NCBI GenBank assembly: GCA_018715775.1
Contig: DVKZ01000136.1
Span: forward strand, 1 to 60,066
DNA: 60,066 nt
From: Candidatus Fimousia stercorigallinarum
GTDB lineage: Bacteria; Bacillota; Clostridia; Lachnospirales; Lachnospiraceae
Reading direction: 5' to 3'
The notes beneath the pieces are model-generated. The model saw only the letters and a list, made by a program, of their open reading frames with translations, was not told the DNA's origin and searched no databases. Below are positions 46,893-54,630 of this stretch, one piece after another. The translations under genes were made by a program, and so were the position numbers. How positions within the stretch are numbered: the stretch's first letter is position 1; each line of letters opens with the position of its first letter.

Positions 46893-47234
46893 TTATCGAG
46901 CAGCTATTTTATCGCCCATATATGTTTGTCCCCATTGGTACATTTCCAGTAGAATAGGTTCCAATGTTCTTCCATATTCTGTAATGCTATATTCTGTTTT
47001 TGGAGGCACAACCGGATATACTACTCTATTGATCACTCCATCTTCTTCTAACTCCCTCAGCTGCTTTGTCAACATCTTCGGCGTAGCCTGAGGCATGAGC
47101 TTCTGGAGCTCATGATATCGAAGCGTTTTATTCAATAAATGATATAAGATAATACTCTTGTATTTCCCTCCAATAATACCTAATACTGCATCTATCGGAC
47201 AATAATAAGTTTTTCTTCTTTCTTGCTTTGACAT
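46893..47234 (-). CDS. HxlR-family transcriptional regulator
   Basis: A 113-residue winged-helix protein with the HxlR core: YYCPIDAVLGIIGGKYKSII, LRYHELQKLMPQATPKMLTK, QLRELEEDGVINRVVYPVVP, PKTEYSITEYGRTLEPIL. The cysteine near the N-terminus (YYC) is at the position used for thiol-based sensing in YodB/HypR-type relatives. It precedes the nitroreductase gene by 42 bp and probably controls it, with a dyad at its own promoter. Confidence 0.92.
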   Translation of the reverse strand: MSKQERRKTYYCPIDAVLGIIGGKYKSIILYHLLNKTLRYHELQKLMPQATPKMLTKQLRELEEDGVINRVVYPVVPPKTEYSITEYGRTLEPILLEMYQWGQTYMGDKIAAR

Positions 47235-47298
47235 TATATTTGTTCCTCCATAACAAAACGTAGATATATGCGCATTTCCTTGTGCTGTTACTAATATC

Positions 47299-47337
47299 AG
47301 TATAAATTACAGATATATATATATCAAGTACGCACTT
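47299..47337 (-). promoter_or_regulatory. Promoter of hxlR-nitroreductase with adjacent dyad
   Basis: Minus strand: -35 TTGATA (47327-47322), 17-bp spacer, -10 TATACT (47304-47299). The near-palindrome AAGTACGCACTT (47326-47337) abuts the -35, and AGTATTATACT, a perfect 11-base dyad, lies at 47341-47351. Either could be the HxlR operator. Confidence 0.6.
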
Positions 47338-47483
47338 AAAAGTATTATACTACCATAAAAGATAGTATTTATTACTTGTCGAATATCTTATCTTTTTTCT
47401 TATTCTGTGCTATAGTAAGGTGGATGATCTGTTCTGAATTTTCACAACTTTTCATCTTAATAAAATGAATAGGATAAAAATAA

Positions 47484-48845
47484 ATGGAAAAAGACTTAAC
47501 TAAGGGAAATATCACGCAGACTTTGCTTTTTTTTGCAGTTCCGATGATCCTCGGAAATCTATTGCAACAATTTTATAACATTACAGATACGGTCATTGTC
47601 GGCCGCTTTATCGGACCAGATGCCCTTGCCGCTGTCGGCAGCGCCTATACGTTGATGACTTTTTTAACTTCCGTCATCATCGGTCTCTGCATGGGATGCG
47701 GAGCCCTTTTTTCTCTCTACTATGGCGCAAAAAAGATAAACGAATTGAAAGAAAGCCTCTGGGTATCTTTCTGGCTGATCCTCGCTGTAACCCTGATGAT
47801 CTACATCATCGTATTTTCATGTACGGATGGCATTTTACAGCTCTTACAGACACCTGCCGAAATCTATGAAATCATGTACGACTACATACGGGTCATTTTT
47901 ATCGGAATCGGATTTACCTTTTTATACAACTTTTTTGCTTTTGTGCTGCGGGCAATTGGAAATTCTTTCCTTCCCCTGATCTTTCTTGCAGTCTCTACAG
48001 TAATGAATATCGTATTAGACCTCTGGTTTGTGATCGGACTTCATTGGGGTGTCGCCGGAGCTGCTGCAGCCACCGTTATCGCACAGGCAGCAGCCGGCGT
48101 CGGAATCGTCATTGCTGCTTTTATCCCAAATCGCAAAACAGCAGAGCTGCCTGATACAAACGATCAAACCAGCCTTATTTTCCCGCAAAAGTGCCACAGG
48201 CGTATCCGTAAAGAAATGATACGAAAGGTCGGTCAATATGCTTTTTTTACCTGCCTGCAACAATCTGTCATGAATTTTGGCATTCTCATGATCCAGGGAC
48301 TGGTCAACAGTTTCGGCACTGTCATTATGGCCGCTTTTGCTGCTGCTGTTAAAATCGACACACTCGCCTATATGCCGGTTCAGGAATTTGGCAATGCTTT
48401 TTCTCTGTTCTTATCCCAGAACTACGGGGCAGGAAAAAAAGACCGAGTGCGCCAGGGAATCCTTATTTCTGTCCGGATTTCCGTTCTCTTCTGCCTGATC
48501 ATTTCCGCTATTGTCTGGATATTTGCGCGGTTTTTTATGGAAATCTTTGTCGATGCAAGCGAAACCGCTATTATCGATGAGGGAATTCGCTATCTGCACA
48601 TCGAAGGCGCTTTTTACTGGGGTATCGGCTGCCTCTTTCTCCTGTACGGCCTCTACCGGGCTATCGGAAAACCGAATATGTCCCTTGTGCTGACTGTGAT
48701 CTCGCTTGGAACACGCGTTGCTCTTGCTTATTTGCTGGCTCCTTCTACTCCGCTCGGCGTTACCGCTATCTGGTGGGCCATTCCGATCGGATGGATCCTC
48801 GCCGATCTGACCGGATTTTTATATTACAAAAGAACAGTGAAATAA
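47484..48845 (+). CDS. MATE-family efflux transporter
   Basis: A 453-residue, 12-helix cation-coupled multidrug exporter. The two halves start with LLFFAVPMILGNLLQQFYNI-TDTVIVGRFIG and YAFFTCLQQSVMNFGILMIQ; the MATE signature residues in FAAAVKIDTLAYMPVQEFGN and SLFLSQNYGAGKKDRVR are present. Length is normal, in contrast to the shortened MATE gene at 56.4-57.5 kb. It stands alone on the plus strand, divergent from hxlR. Substrate unknown. Confidence 0.92.
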   Translation: MEKDLTKGNITQTLLFFAVPMILGNLLQQFYNITDTVIVGRFIGPDALAAVGSAYTLMTFLTSVIIGLCMGCGALFSLYYGAKKINELKESLWVSFWLILAVTLMIYIIVFSCTDGILQLLQTPAEIYEIMYDYIRVIFIGIGFTFLYNFFAFVLRAIGNSFLPLIFLAVSTVMNIVLDLWFVIGLHWGVAGAAAATVIAQAAAGVGIVIAAFIPNRKTAELPDTNDQTSLIFPQKCHRRIRKEMIRKVGQYAFFTCLQQSVMNFGILMIQGLVNSFGTVIMAAFAAAVKIDTLAYMPVQEFGNAFSLFLSQNYGAGKKDRVRQGILISVRISVLFCLIISAIVWIFARFFMEIFVDASETAIIDEGIRYLHIEGAFYWGIGCLFLLYGLYRAIGKPNMSLVLTVISLGTRVALAYLLAPSTPLGVTAIWWAIPIGWILADLTGFLYYKRTVK

Positions 48846-48851
48846 ATAATT

Positions 48852-48871
48852 GCCGGAGCTAATGCTCCGGC
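48852..48871. terminator. Short GC-rich hairpin between convergent genes
   Basis: GCCGGAGC-TAAT-GCTCCGGC, a perfect 8-bp stem with a 4-base loop, seven bases after the MATE stop. No good U run follows on the plus strand; on the minus strand AATTATTTATTTC follows, so it may serve the VWA gene. Confidence 0.6.
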
Positions 48872-48896
48872 TTCACGTTGTCTGCTATTTTAAAAT

Positions 48897-49580
48897 TCAT
48901 CGTTTCCACTTTCTAAAAACCCTTTTTCGCCGTTTTTTATAATCCTGTTCGATCTCATGCTTCCATTCCGCACCCATCCTGGTTTGATCCGGAGATGCGC
49001 ACCGCATTTTAGAAATTGTTTCGCTTACTACACGATAATTTGTCGCAATTCCCTGACTATCATTTTGAAACGTAACGGAACGGTCTGCACCAATCCCAAA
49101 ACTGCCGGCCTCTTTAACCGCATCCATATTCGCACCGAGGAATAAAAATTCCCATCCGTATTGTTCTTTTTCCAATTCAATCATCTGTTTAATCCGGCTT
49201 CTGGAATATTCCCGGCTGGCATTTTCTAAACCATCCGTTGTAATCACAAAAATCACTTTTTCCGCTCTTTCTGCATCCGGCAGATGTTTCTGGATGAGTG
49301 CCATCTGATGGATCGTTCTTCCCATCGCATCCAAAAGGGCGGTACACCCTCTTACATAATAATCCTTGGATGTCAGCGGTTTTACCTGCCGGATCGGAAA
49401 ACGATCATGAATCTGCTCATATCGATCATCAAACAAAACCGTTGTAATATGGGCATCCCCTTTTTGTTTTTTCTGTCGCTCCAGCATAGCATTAAATCCG
49501 CCGATCGTGTCGCTCTCCAATCCTGCCATAGAACCGCTTCGATCTAAAATAAAAACTAATTCTGTCAATCCTTTTTTCAT
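48897..49580 (-). CDS. VWA-domain protein (TerY-like)
   Basis: A 227-residue von Willebrand factor type A protein. The metal-ion site (MIDAS) is complete: DRSGSM (13-18), a Thr in VRGCTALLDAMGR, and Asp in VITTDGLENASRE. The C-terminus is strongly basic (KKRRKRVFRKWKR), which suggests binding to nucleic acid or an acidic partner. No signal peptide, so it acts in the cytoplasm. It follows the macro-domain protein gene by 84 bp on the same strand. TerY-like VWA proteins occur in tellurite/phage-resistance-type clusters, but no other ter gene is present here. Confidence 0.85.
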   Translation of the reverse strand: MKKGLTELVFILDRSGSMAGLESDTIGGFNAMLERQKKQKGDAHITTVLFDDRYEQIHDRFPIRQVKPLTSKDYYVRGCTALLDAMGRTIHQMALIQKHLPDAERAEKVIFVITTDGLENASREYSRSRIKQMIELEKEQYGWEFLFLGANMDAVKEAGSFGIGADRSVTFQNDSQGIATNYRVVSETISKMRCASPDQTRMGAEWKHEIEQDYKKRRKRVFRKWKR

Positions 49581-49664
49581 TGCAACCTCCTGCTCTAACT
49601 TCTTTTCTATAACAGGAGTATAGCAGACGGACAGATACTTATGGTCGCATCCGAAGCGACATTT

Positions 49665-50684
49665 TCATCCTCCGATCAGCGGCTGTTCATAAGAAAACAG
49701 AACTTCATTAATTTCGAACACATCATATATCCGATTTTCCAGGAAAAACTGAATGATCACATCAAATTTCGTACTGTCGGAAAAACTGAATCCTGCTGCC
49801 TTCATCAGATCTTTGGCTTCATCCAGCGATAATTCGAGCGCGATCGCAAATGCGATCACCGTCTTTCTATTCGGCGCATACTCAGCATTCTTTCTGATCT
49901 TGGAAAAATGTCTTCGATCGATATTCGCTTTATGATAAATTTGTGCATCAGTATAACCCTTTTCATCGATCAATCGAAGTAACATTTGTGAAAATGTTTC
50001 TCCCATATGCTTCATCAGATCTTCGAGTTTTCTGCCTTTTTTCTTCGCAGTCATTGGAACAGATGCGCCCATTGGCATCATAGAAACATCCTCATGTTCT
50101 ATCATCCATTCCCGCTGCCGCATCTGCGGTGAATGATAAACTTCTTCTTTTGATTTCACATAATGATCGTCAATATATTCTTCTATGGCATGAAATAATT
50201 TCCGACTTATCTTAACGGAATTCTGATCATACAGAACCATATAGATGCGCATATCATGTTCTATTAAAAAATCGCTGATCGCGGAAATTGCCACATTCAA
50301 AGCCTTATCTTTCGGGTAGCCGTAGCTTCCGGAGGAAAGAAGCGGAAAAGCGATCGACTCTGCCTGGTACTCTTTGGCAAGCTTCAGAACCTCCATATAA
50401 GTATGATAAAGCCGCTTTTTTTCTCCGAAAAATCCGCCTCTCCATACGGGACCGACGGCATGGATAATGTATTTTGCAGACAGGCCGAATCCCTCTGTAA
50501 TCACTGCCTTGCCTGGAGCACAGGATCCGATCTTTCTACAGGCCTCTGTCAGCTTTTCTTCCCCTGCAGCCAGATAGATCGCACGGCTCGTTCCGTCTCC
50601 CTGCTGCAGTTTCGTATTTGCGGGATTGACAATCACATCCGCATGTACTTTTGTAATATCATCTCTAATCAGTAAAAATGGCAT
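49665..50684 (-). CDS. Macro-domain protein with C-terminal helical DNA-binding-like domain
   Basis: A 339-residue two-domain protein. Residues 1-165 are a macro domain (ADVIVNPANTKLQQGDGTSR, CAPGKAVITEGFGLSAKYII-HAVGPVW, FPLLSSGSYGYPKDKAL), the fold that binds ADP-ribose or removes it from proteins or nucleic acids. The catalytic-loop GGG of many hydrolases reads QGDGTSRAIY here. Residues 230-335 are helical and look like a lambda-repressor-type HTH (YTDAQIYHKANIDRRHFSKI, RKTVIAFAIALELSLDEAKD). It may sense ADP-ribose or NAD state and bind DNA. GAGGTG ribosome site five bases upstream. A VWA protein gene follows. Confidence 0.85.
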   Translation of the reverse strand: MPFLLIRDDITKVHADVIVNPANTKLQQGDGTSRAIYLAAGEEKLTEACRKIGSCAPGKAVITEGFGLSAKYIIHAVGPVWRGGFFGEKKRLYHTYMEVLKLAKEYQAESIAFPLLSSGSYGYPKDKALNVAISAISDFLIEHDMRIYMVLYDQNSVKISRKLFHAIEEYIDDHYVKSKEEVYHSPQMRQREWMIEHEDVSMMPMGASVPMTAKKKGRKLEDLMKHMGETFSQMLLRLIDEKGYTDAQIYHKANIDRRHFSKIRKNAEYAPNRKTVIAFAIALELSLDEAKDLMKAAGFSFSDSTKFDVIIQFFLENRIYDVFEINEVLFSYEQPLIGG

Positions 50685-50835
50685 TTGGACACCTCAATCA
50701 AAAATCAATCAAAACAACAGAAGTATTTTTAACGATCTTACCATCCCTTTTATCATGCTACGTATTTACTCTCATTATATTCCTGTAATTTTGTTATTAC
50801 AAGACCCTTTTCCTAAAACCGATGTACCTGTTATC

Positions 50836-50881
50836 TTGACAAATATATATCGCAGTGCTATACTTATATATATCGAAGTAC
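50836..50881 (+). promoter_or_regulatory. Promoter of padR-DUF2812 with overlapping 16-bp direct repeats
   Basis: -35 TTGACA (50836-50841), 17-bp spacer, -10 TATACT (50859-50864). ATATATATCGCAGTGC (50843-50858) and ATATATATCGAAGTAC (50866-50881) form a direct repeat with a 23-bp period that brackets the -10, suiting autorepression by PadR. Confidence 0.7.
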
Positions 50882-50913
50882 GATGCATTGTATTATTGAG
50901 TGAGGTGATATAC

Positions 50914-51237
50914 ATGGATGATCATATCAGGAAAGTATATGTTCCGATGACTGAGACTGGCTTCTACATTCTGCTGTGTCTGCGAAAAGAAACGCATGGA
51001 TACGGCATTGTTCAGCAGACGGAACGGTTAACAAACGGTGAGATCCGCCTCAGTCCAGGAACCTTATATGGAAGTTTATCAAAAATGGAAAAGGACGGTC
51101 TGATCGAATTTGTCCGAAAGGAAGAAAAACGCAAAATTTATCGAATCACTGCACTCGGAACACAGGTGCTTGACCTTGAAATGAAGCGAATCGAACGTTT
51201 GTACAATAGTATGAAGGAGGCAAGACAACATGAATGA
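50914..51237 (+). CDS. PadR-family transcriptional regulator
   Basis: A 107-residue winged-helix repressor: PMTETGFYILLCLRKETHGY-GIVQQTERLTNGEIRLSPGT-LYGSLSKMEKDGLIEFVRKE, then a short C-terminal helix for dimerisation. The start at 50914 has GAGGTG seven bases upstream and follows a strong promoter by about 50 bp. It overlaps the DUF2812 gene by eight bases; PadR-DUF2812 pairs are common in Firmicutes, where the regulator probably controls the membrane protein. Effector unknown. Confidence 0.93.
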   Translation: MDDHIRKVYVPMTETGFYILLCLRKETHGYGIVQQTERLTNGEIRLSPGTLYGSLSKMEKDGLIEFVRKEEKRKIYRITALGTQVLDLEMKRIERLYNSMKEARQHE

Positions 51238-51775
51238 TGTAAAACTGGAATGGAGATTTTTCACGATCGTAGAGTGGAAAAAAGAAGAACAGTATCTTAG
51301 AGAACAGCACAAAAAAGGCTGGGAGTTTGTCAAGCTCAATTTGTTGGGATTATATCATTTTAAAAAATGTGAGCCAAAAGACGTCATCTATCAATTGGAC
51401 TATAACCCGGAAAGTGTTACAAATAAAGAAGATTATATTCAAATGTTTGAGGATTGCGGCTGGGAATATCTACAAAATTATGTCGGTTACAGCTATTTTC
51501 GAAAACCAGCTTCTGACGCAGAGGAAAATGAAGAAATTTTCTGTGACGATGCATCCCGGCTGGATATGATGAAACGGGTATTTCGACGACGGATTATCCC
51601 GCTCATCGGAGTCCTCTTTCTGATCATACTTCCTGAACTCTATCTGCAAAGCCGCTTTGACACCGTTTATCATCATATTCTTTTCATTGTATTTTGCTTG
51701 TTTTTGATCCTATATCTCGTATTGCTTGCTATATTTTTTTATCAATTCTGGAATTATTTTCGATCTGTTTCTTAA
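51230..51775 (+). CDS. DUF2812 membrane protein
   Basis: A 181-residue protein. The N-terminal 110 residues are the DUF2812 domain (EWRFFTIVEWKKEEQYLREQ, GWEFVKLNLLGLYHFKKCEP, MFEDCGWEYLQNYVGYSYFR), a compact cytoplasmic module. Two membrane helices follow (IIPLIGVLFLIILPELYL and ILFIVFCLFLILYLVLLAIF). Function unknown; it is regularly encoded with PadR regulators. AAGGAGG lies nine bases before the ATG, inside padR. Confidence 0.88.
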   Translation: MNDVKLEWRFFTIVEWKKEEQYLREQHKKGWEFVKLNLLGLYHFKKCEPKDVIYQLDYNPESVTNKEDYIQMFEDCGWEYLQNYVGYSYFRKPASDAEENEEIFCDDASRLDMMKRVFRRRIIPLIGVLFLIILPELYLQSRFDTVYHHILFIVFCLFLILYLVLLAIFFYQFWNYFRSVS

Positions 51776-51825
51776 CTTACCGGCATACGCTTTATGGATA
51801 TTCATATTTTGCGGATGGCGCCAAA

Positions 51826-51855
51826 CAAAAAGGGGAACCCGTGTTTCCCCTTTTG
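51826..51855. terminator. Bidirectional terminator between DUF2812 and AIM24 genes
   Basis: CAAAAAGGGGAA (51826-51837) and TTTCCCCTTTTG (51844-51855) form a 10-12 bp stem around a short loop, with A and T runs at both ends. Confidence 0.8.
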
Positions 51856-51895
51856 TATTTGTATGATTATGATGGTGATCCCATGAAATCTGTGC

Positions 51896-52732
51896 CTATT
51901 TTCCAAATGTATTGCTGCTTTTTGCCGCTGCTTTTGCCGACATTGTATTTGTCGATGAGAATAACGAAGACGTCGGCGCGACCGGACACATCAGTACTCT
52001 TCCGCTTCCCCGGTACACATTCACAAGTCCTTCTCCGCTGACCGCAGATCCGACTAATGTTTTTGTTGAACGCTCAACCGTAAAATCAAGATTCGAAGAC
52101 CAACAAACAGCCAGATTGCCATCGATCTTTAATTCGTCATCCTCCAGGATCACTTCAATCAACTCTTCTTCTGGAACATTGCTTTCCAACGCAGCGATTC
52201 CACTGCCCTGAAGACTGAGATTAAACAGTCCTTCTCCGCCTAAGACGGCCGACGATACATTTTTCCTTGCTGTCACCTTACTTTTCACACGCGAATCGCA
52301 TGCAAGAAACATACCATCTTCGATCGTCATTCCTATATTTCCCCATTTTGATAAATCTTCCAAAATAATATATTTATAAGTCGGTTCTAAAACCAAATAT
52401 CCCTCACCGACATATTCCGGTTTCACGGCCGTTTCTTTTGTCACCGCTCCTTTTATCGCCTTGCCAAAAAGATCTCCGATTCCTTTTACCCCTGAAGTTG
52501 CCCGAACACGACCGCCCATCCACTGCATTGCACCTGCCTGGATAATTGCAGAATGTTCTTTATCAATATCGATCACAACCTGTCTTCTTCTGACATTCAT
52601 TTTACTCATAAAATATTCCGCTTCTGCGTTCGCCGGCGAAACACTGGCATCCTGCTGATATTCCAAAACATGAAAATTTCCTGCCGACTGAATAAATCTT
52701 CGATTAGCATTTTCTAAATTTACAACTCTCAT
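51896..52732 (-). CDS. AIM24-family protein
   Basis: A 278-residue protein of the AIM24/DUF124 family, a beta-rich fold related to tryptophan-RNA attenuator-like barrels. Typical features: AIIQAGAMQWMGGRVRATSG near residue 60-80, VKPEYVGEGYLVLEPTYKYI, and GGEGLFNLSLQGSGIAALES followed by GEGLVNVYRGSGRVLMCPVA. Function in bacteria is unknown; the yeast namesake is mitochondrial. The start is uncertain: the ATG at 52732 is 12 bases from GGAGG, while an in-frame GTG at 52741 is only three bases from it. Confidence 0.82.
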   Translation of the reverse strand: MRVVNLENANRRFIQSAGNFHVLEYQQDASVSPANAEAEYFMSKMNVRRRQVVIDIDKEHSAIIQAGAMQWMGGRVRATSGVKGIGDLFGKAIKGAVTKETAVKPEYVGEGYLVLEPTYKYIILEDLSKWGNIGMTIEDGMFLACDSRVKSKVTARKNVSSAVLGGEGLFNLSLQGSGIAALESNVPEEELIEVILEDDELKIDGNLAVCWSSNLDFTVERSTKTLVGSAVSGEGLVNVYRGSGRVLMCPVAPTSSLFSSTNTMSAKAAAKSSNTFGK

Positions 52733-52764
52733 AATAACCACTTTCCTCCATATAAAAGTATATT

Positions 52765-53322
52765 TTACTCTTTAAGAAATGTTCTTGTTCTCTCCATAAT
52801 ATCTTCTAAATTTACAATATCCTCATGTACACTTCCGGTCTCCAGCGAATGATTCGCATCCTCATAAACGTTGACCGGTATTCCCCTGTCTTTACTAAGT
52901 GCCACGATCTTATCCGCTTTACTCCATTGGTCTTTCGTGCCGATAAATGCAATTGCATTTTGAGGTTCAAAAACAAAGGTCTGGTCTAAAGGCGTATACA
53001 GCACATGGCGACAGACAATCCCATGTTGTTTTGCATAGGCCGAAGCAATGATCGTGCCGACGCTTTTCGAAATGAACAAAACCTTATCATAATTTTGGAA
53101 ATTTATTTCGGAAAGCTTCTGCTCCGCCTGCATATATAATTCCTGAAATACTTTCTGCATCCTGTCCGCATTTCCCCTGAGATTTCCTTTTATATCGGTC
53201 GAATAGGACAGGCGGATACACTTCTCATAACCTTTTTCAGCTGCAAGCTTTTGTGCATAATAGAGAAGCGGCTTGTCACAATGATACCCGATTCCCGGGA
53301 AAAAGACTGCCATTTTATTCAT
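52765..53322 (-). CDS. Alpha/beta hydrolase-fold protein
   Basis: A 185-residue small alpha/beta hydrolase. The N-terminal strand and loop (KMAVFFPGIGYHCDKPLLYY), nucleophile elbow LFISKSVGTIIASAYA (Ser in S-K-S-V-G, first small residue replaced), an acid candidate in AFIGTKDQWSKAD, and catalytic His in YEDANHSLETG are visible. No signal peptide. Relatives are annotated as predicted esterases. It lies 32 bp upstream of the AIM24 gene on the same strand, with an AAAGGAGATG ribosome site. Confidence 0.75.
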   Translation of the reverse strand: MNKMAVFFPGIGYHCDKPLLYYAQKLAAEKGYEKCIRLSYSTDIKGNLRGNADRMQKVFQELYMQAEQKLSEINFQNYDKVLFISKSVGTIIASAYAKQHGIVCRHVLYTPLDQTFVFEPQNAIAFIGTKDQWSKADKIVALSKDRGIPVNVYEDANHSLETGSVHEDIVNLEDIMERTRTFLKE

Positions 53323-53494
53323 TTTTGGATCATCTCCTTTTACCGCATATCAATAGCTTTTTTCTCATTCTACCCAATCTTGCTCAAAAAGGCAATGCAT
53401 GTTTACCGTGCAACAATAAAATATAAAATAATTATTAATTTTCTGAAAATAAAATATACTAATATAAATTTTCTTTCATTTTATTGTTATTTAC

Positions 53495-53523
53495 TTGTAT
53501 TTCTTCTCCAAATTTTGTACGAT
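53495..53523 (+). promoter_or_regulatory. Promoter of the alcohol dehydrogenase-COG0523 operon
   Basis: -35 TTGTAT (53495-53500), 17-bp spacer, -10 TACGAT (53518-53523). The start codon of the dehydrogenase is at 53557. Confidence 0.65.
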
Positions 53524-53556
53524 AATAGTAATTTAAAAAGAAGGAGGTACGTTACT

Positions 53557-54618
53557 ATGAAAGGTTATGCAATGTTGAAAATCGGTGAGTCCGGCTGGAT
53601 TGAAAAAGACCGTCCGACATGCGGTCCGATGGATGCGATCTGTAAACCACTCGCTGTAGCAATCTGTACATCTGATGTGCATACGCTATGGGAAGGCGCG
53701 ATCGGCGAACGCCATAACATGATTCTCGGACATGAATGCTGTGCCGAAGTGGTGGAAACCGGCTCTCTAGTCAAAGATTTTCAGCCTGGAGATAAAGTTC
53801 TCGTTCCTGCCATTACACCTGATTGGAATTCACTGGAAGCTCAGGCAGGCTATTCGATGCATTCCGGCGGTATGCTCGCCGGTTGGAAATTCTCTAATTT
53901 TAAAGATGGTGTATTCTCTGAATACTTCCACGTTAATGATGCGGACGGCAATCTGGCACTGCTTCCGGAGAACATCGATCCAGTTGATGCATGTATGCTC
54001 TCCGATATGGTTCCTACCGGATTCCATGGAGTTGAATTGGCAGATGTACAATTTGGAGATTCGGTTCTTGTCATCGGCATCGGCCCGGTTGGACTTATGG
54101 CAGTAGCCGGAGCGAATATGAGAGGTGCTTCCCGCATCATCGCAGTCGGCACCAGACCGGTCTGTGTGGAAGCAGCAAAAGGATACGGCGCATCGGAATT
54201 TGTCAATTACAAAAATGGATCGATCGAAGATCAGGTTCTTGACATGACAGATGGAAAAGGAGTTGACAAAGTTATCGTTGCCGGCGGCGGATGCGAGACA
54301 TTTGAATCTGCCATTAAATGCCTGAAACCGGGTGGAAAAATCGGAAATGTAAACTATCTTGGAAGTGGCACTTATGTTAATATTCCTCGTGTAGAATGGG
54401 GTGTTGGCATGGGACACAAACAGATCAACGGCGGACTGATGCCTGGCGGACGTCTTCGTATGGAAAAACTCGGAGCTCTTGTAGCTGCAGGAAAACTCGA
54501 TGTACATCCACTGGTATCCCATGTATTTGACGGATGGGAACATTTGGAAGAAGCTTTATTCCTTATGAGAGATAAACCTAGAGATTTGATCAAACCTGTC
54601 GTAAAAATCCAGGAGTAG
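53557..54618 (+). CDS. adh: NADP-dependent secondary alcohol dehydrogenase (zinc MDR family)
   Basis: A 353-residue medium-chain dehydrogenase very like the clostridial/Thermoanaerobacter secondary alcohol dehydrogenase that interconverts isopropanol and acetone. Catalytic zinc ligands at the known positions: Cys37 (ICTSD), His59 and Glu60 (LGHE), plus Asp150 region (SDMVPTGFHG). The cofactor fold has GIGPVGLMAVAGA and TRPVCVEAAKGYGA; the Arg and Tyr that bind the NADP phosphate are kept. The start at 53557 has AAGGAGG upstream, and a longer in-frame reading has no support. It is followed after 12 bp by a COG0523 GTPase, a likely metal supplier. Confidence 0.92.
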   Translation: MKGYAMLKIGESGWIEKDRPTCGPMDAICKPLAVAICTSDVHTLWEGAIGERHNMILGHECCAEVVETGSLVKDFQPGDKVLVPAITPDWNSLEAQAGYSMHSGGMLAGWKFSNFKDGVFSEYFHVNDADGNLALLPENIDPVDACMLSDMVPTGFHGVELADVQFGDSVLVIGIGPVGLMAVAGANMRGASRIIAVGTRPVCVEAAKGYGASEFVNYKNGSIEDQVLDMTDGKGVDKVIVAGGGCETFESAIKCLKPGGKIGNVNYLGSGTYVNIPRVEWGVGMGHKQINGGLMPGGRLRMEKLGALVAAGKLDVHPLVSHVFDGWEHLEEALFLMRDKPRDLIKPVVKIQE

Positions 54619-54630
54619 TCAGGGGTTCGA

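Noticed and set aside
48897..50684. Tellurite-resistance (ter) operon
   Set aside because: Only a TerY-like VWA protein is present; no TerC, TerD or TerZ genes are visible nearby.
53251..53556. N-terminal extension of the alcohol dehydrogenase
   Set aside because: It overlaps the promoter and the start of a divergent gene, lacks similarity, and the ATG at 53557 has a strong ribosome site and puts the zinc ligands at their standard numbers.
53830..54543. 237-codon minus-strand frame opposite the alcohol dehydrogenase
   Set aside because: Antisense shadow of a gene with conserved zinc and NADP motifs; no ribosome site.
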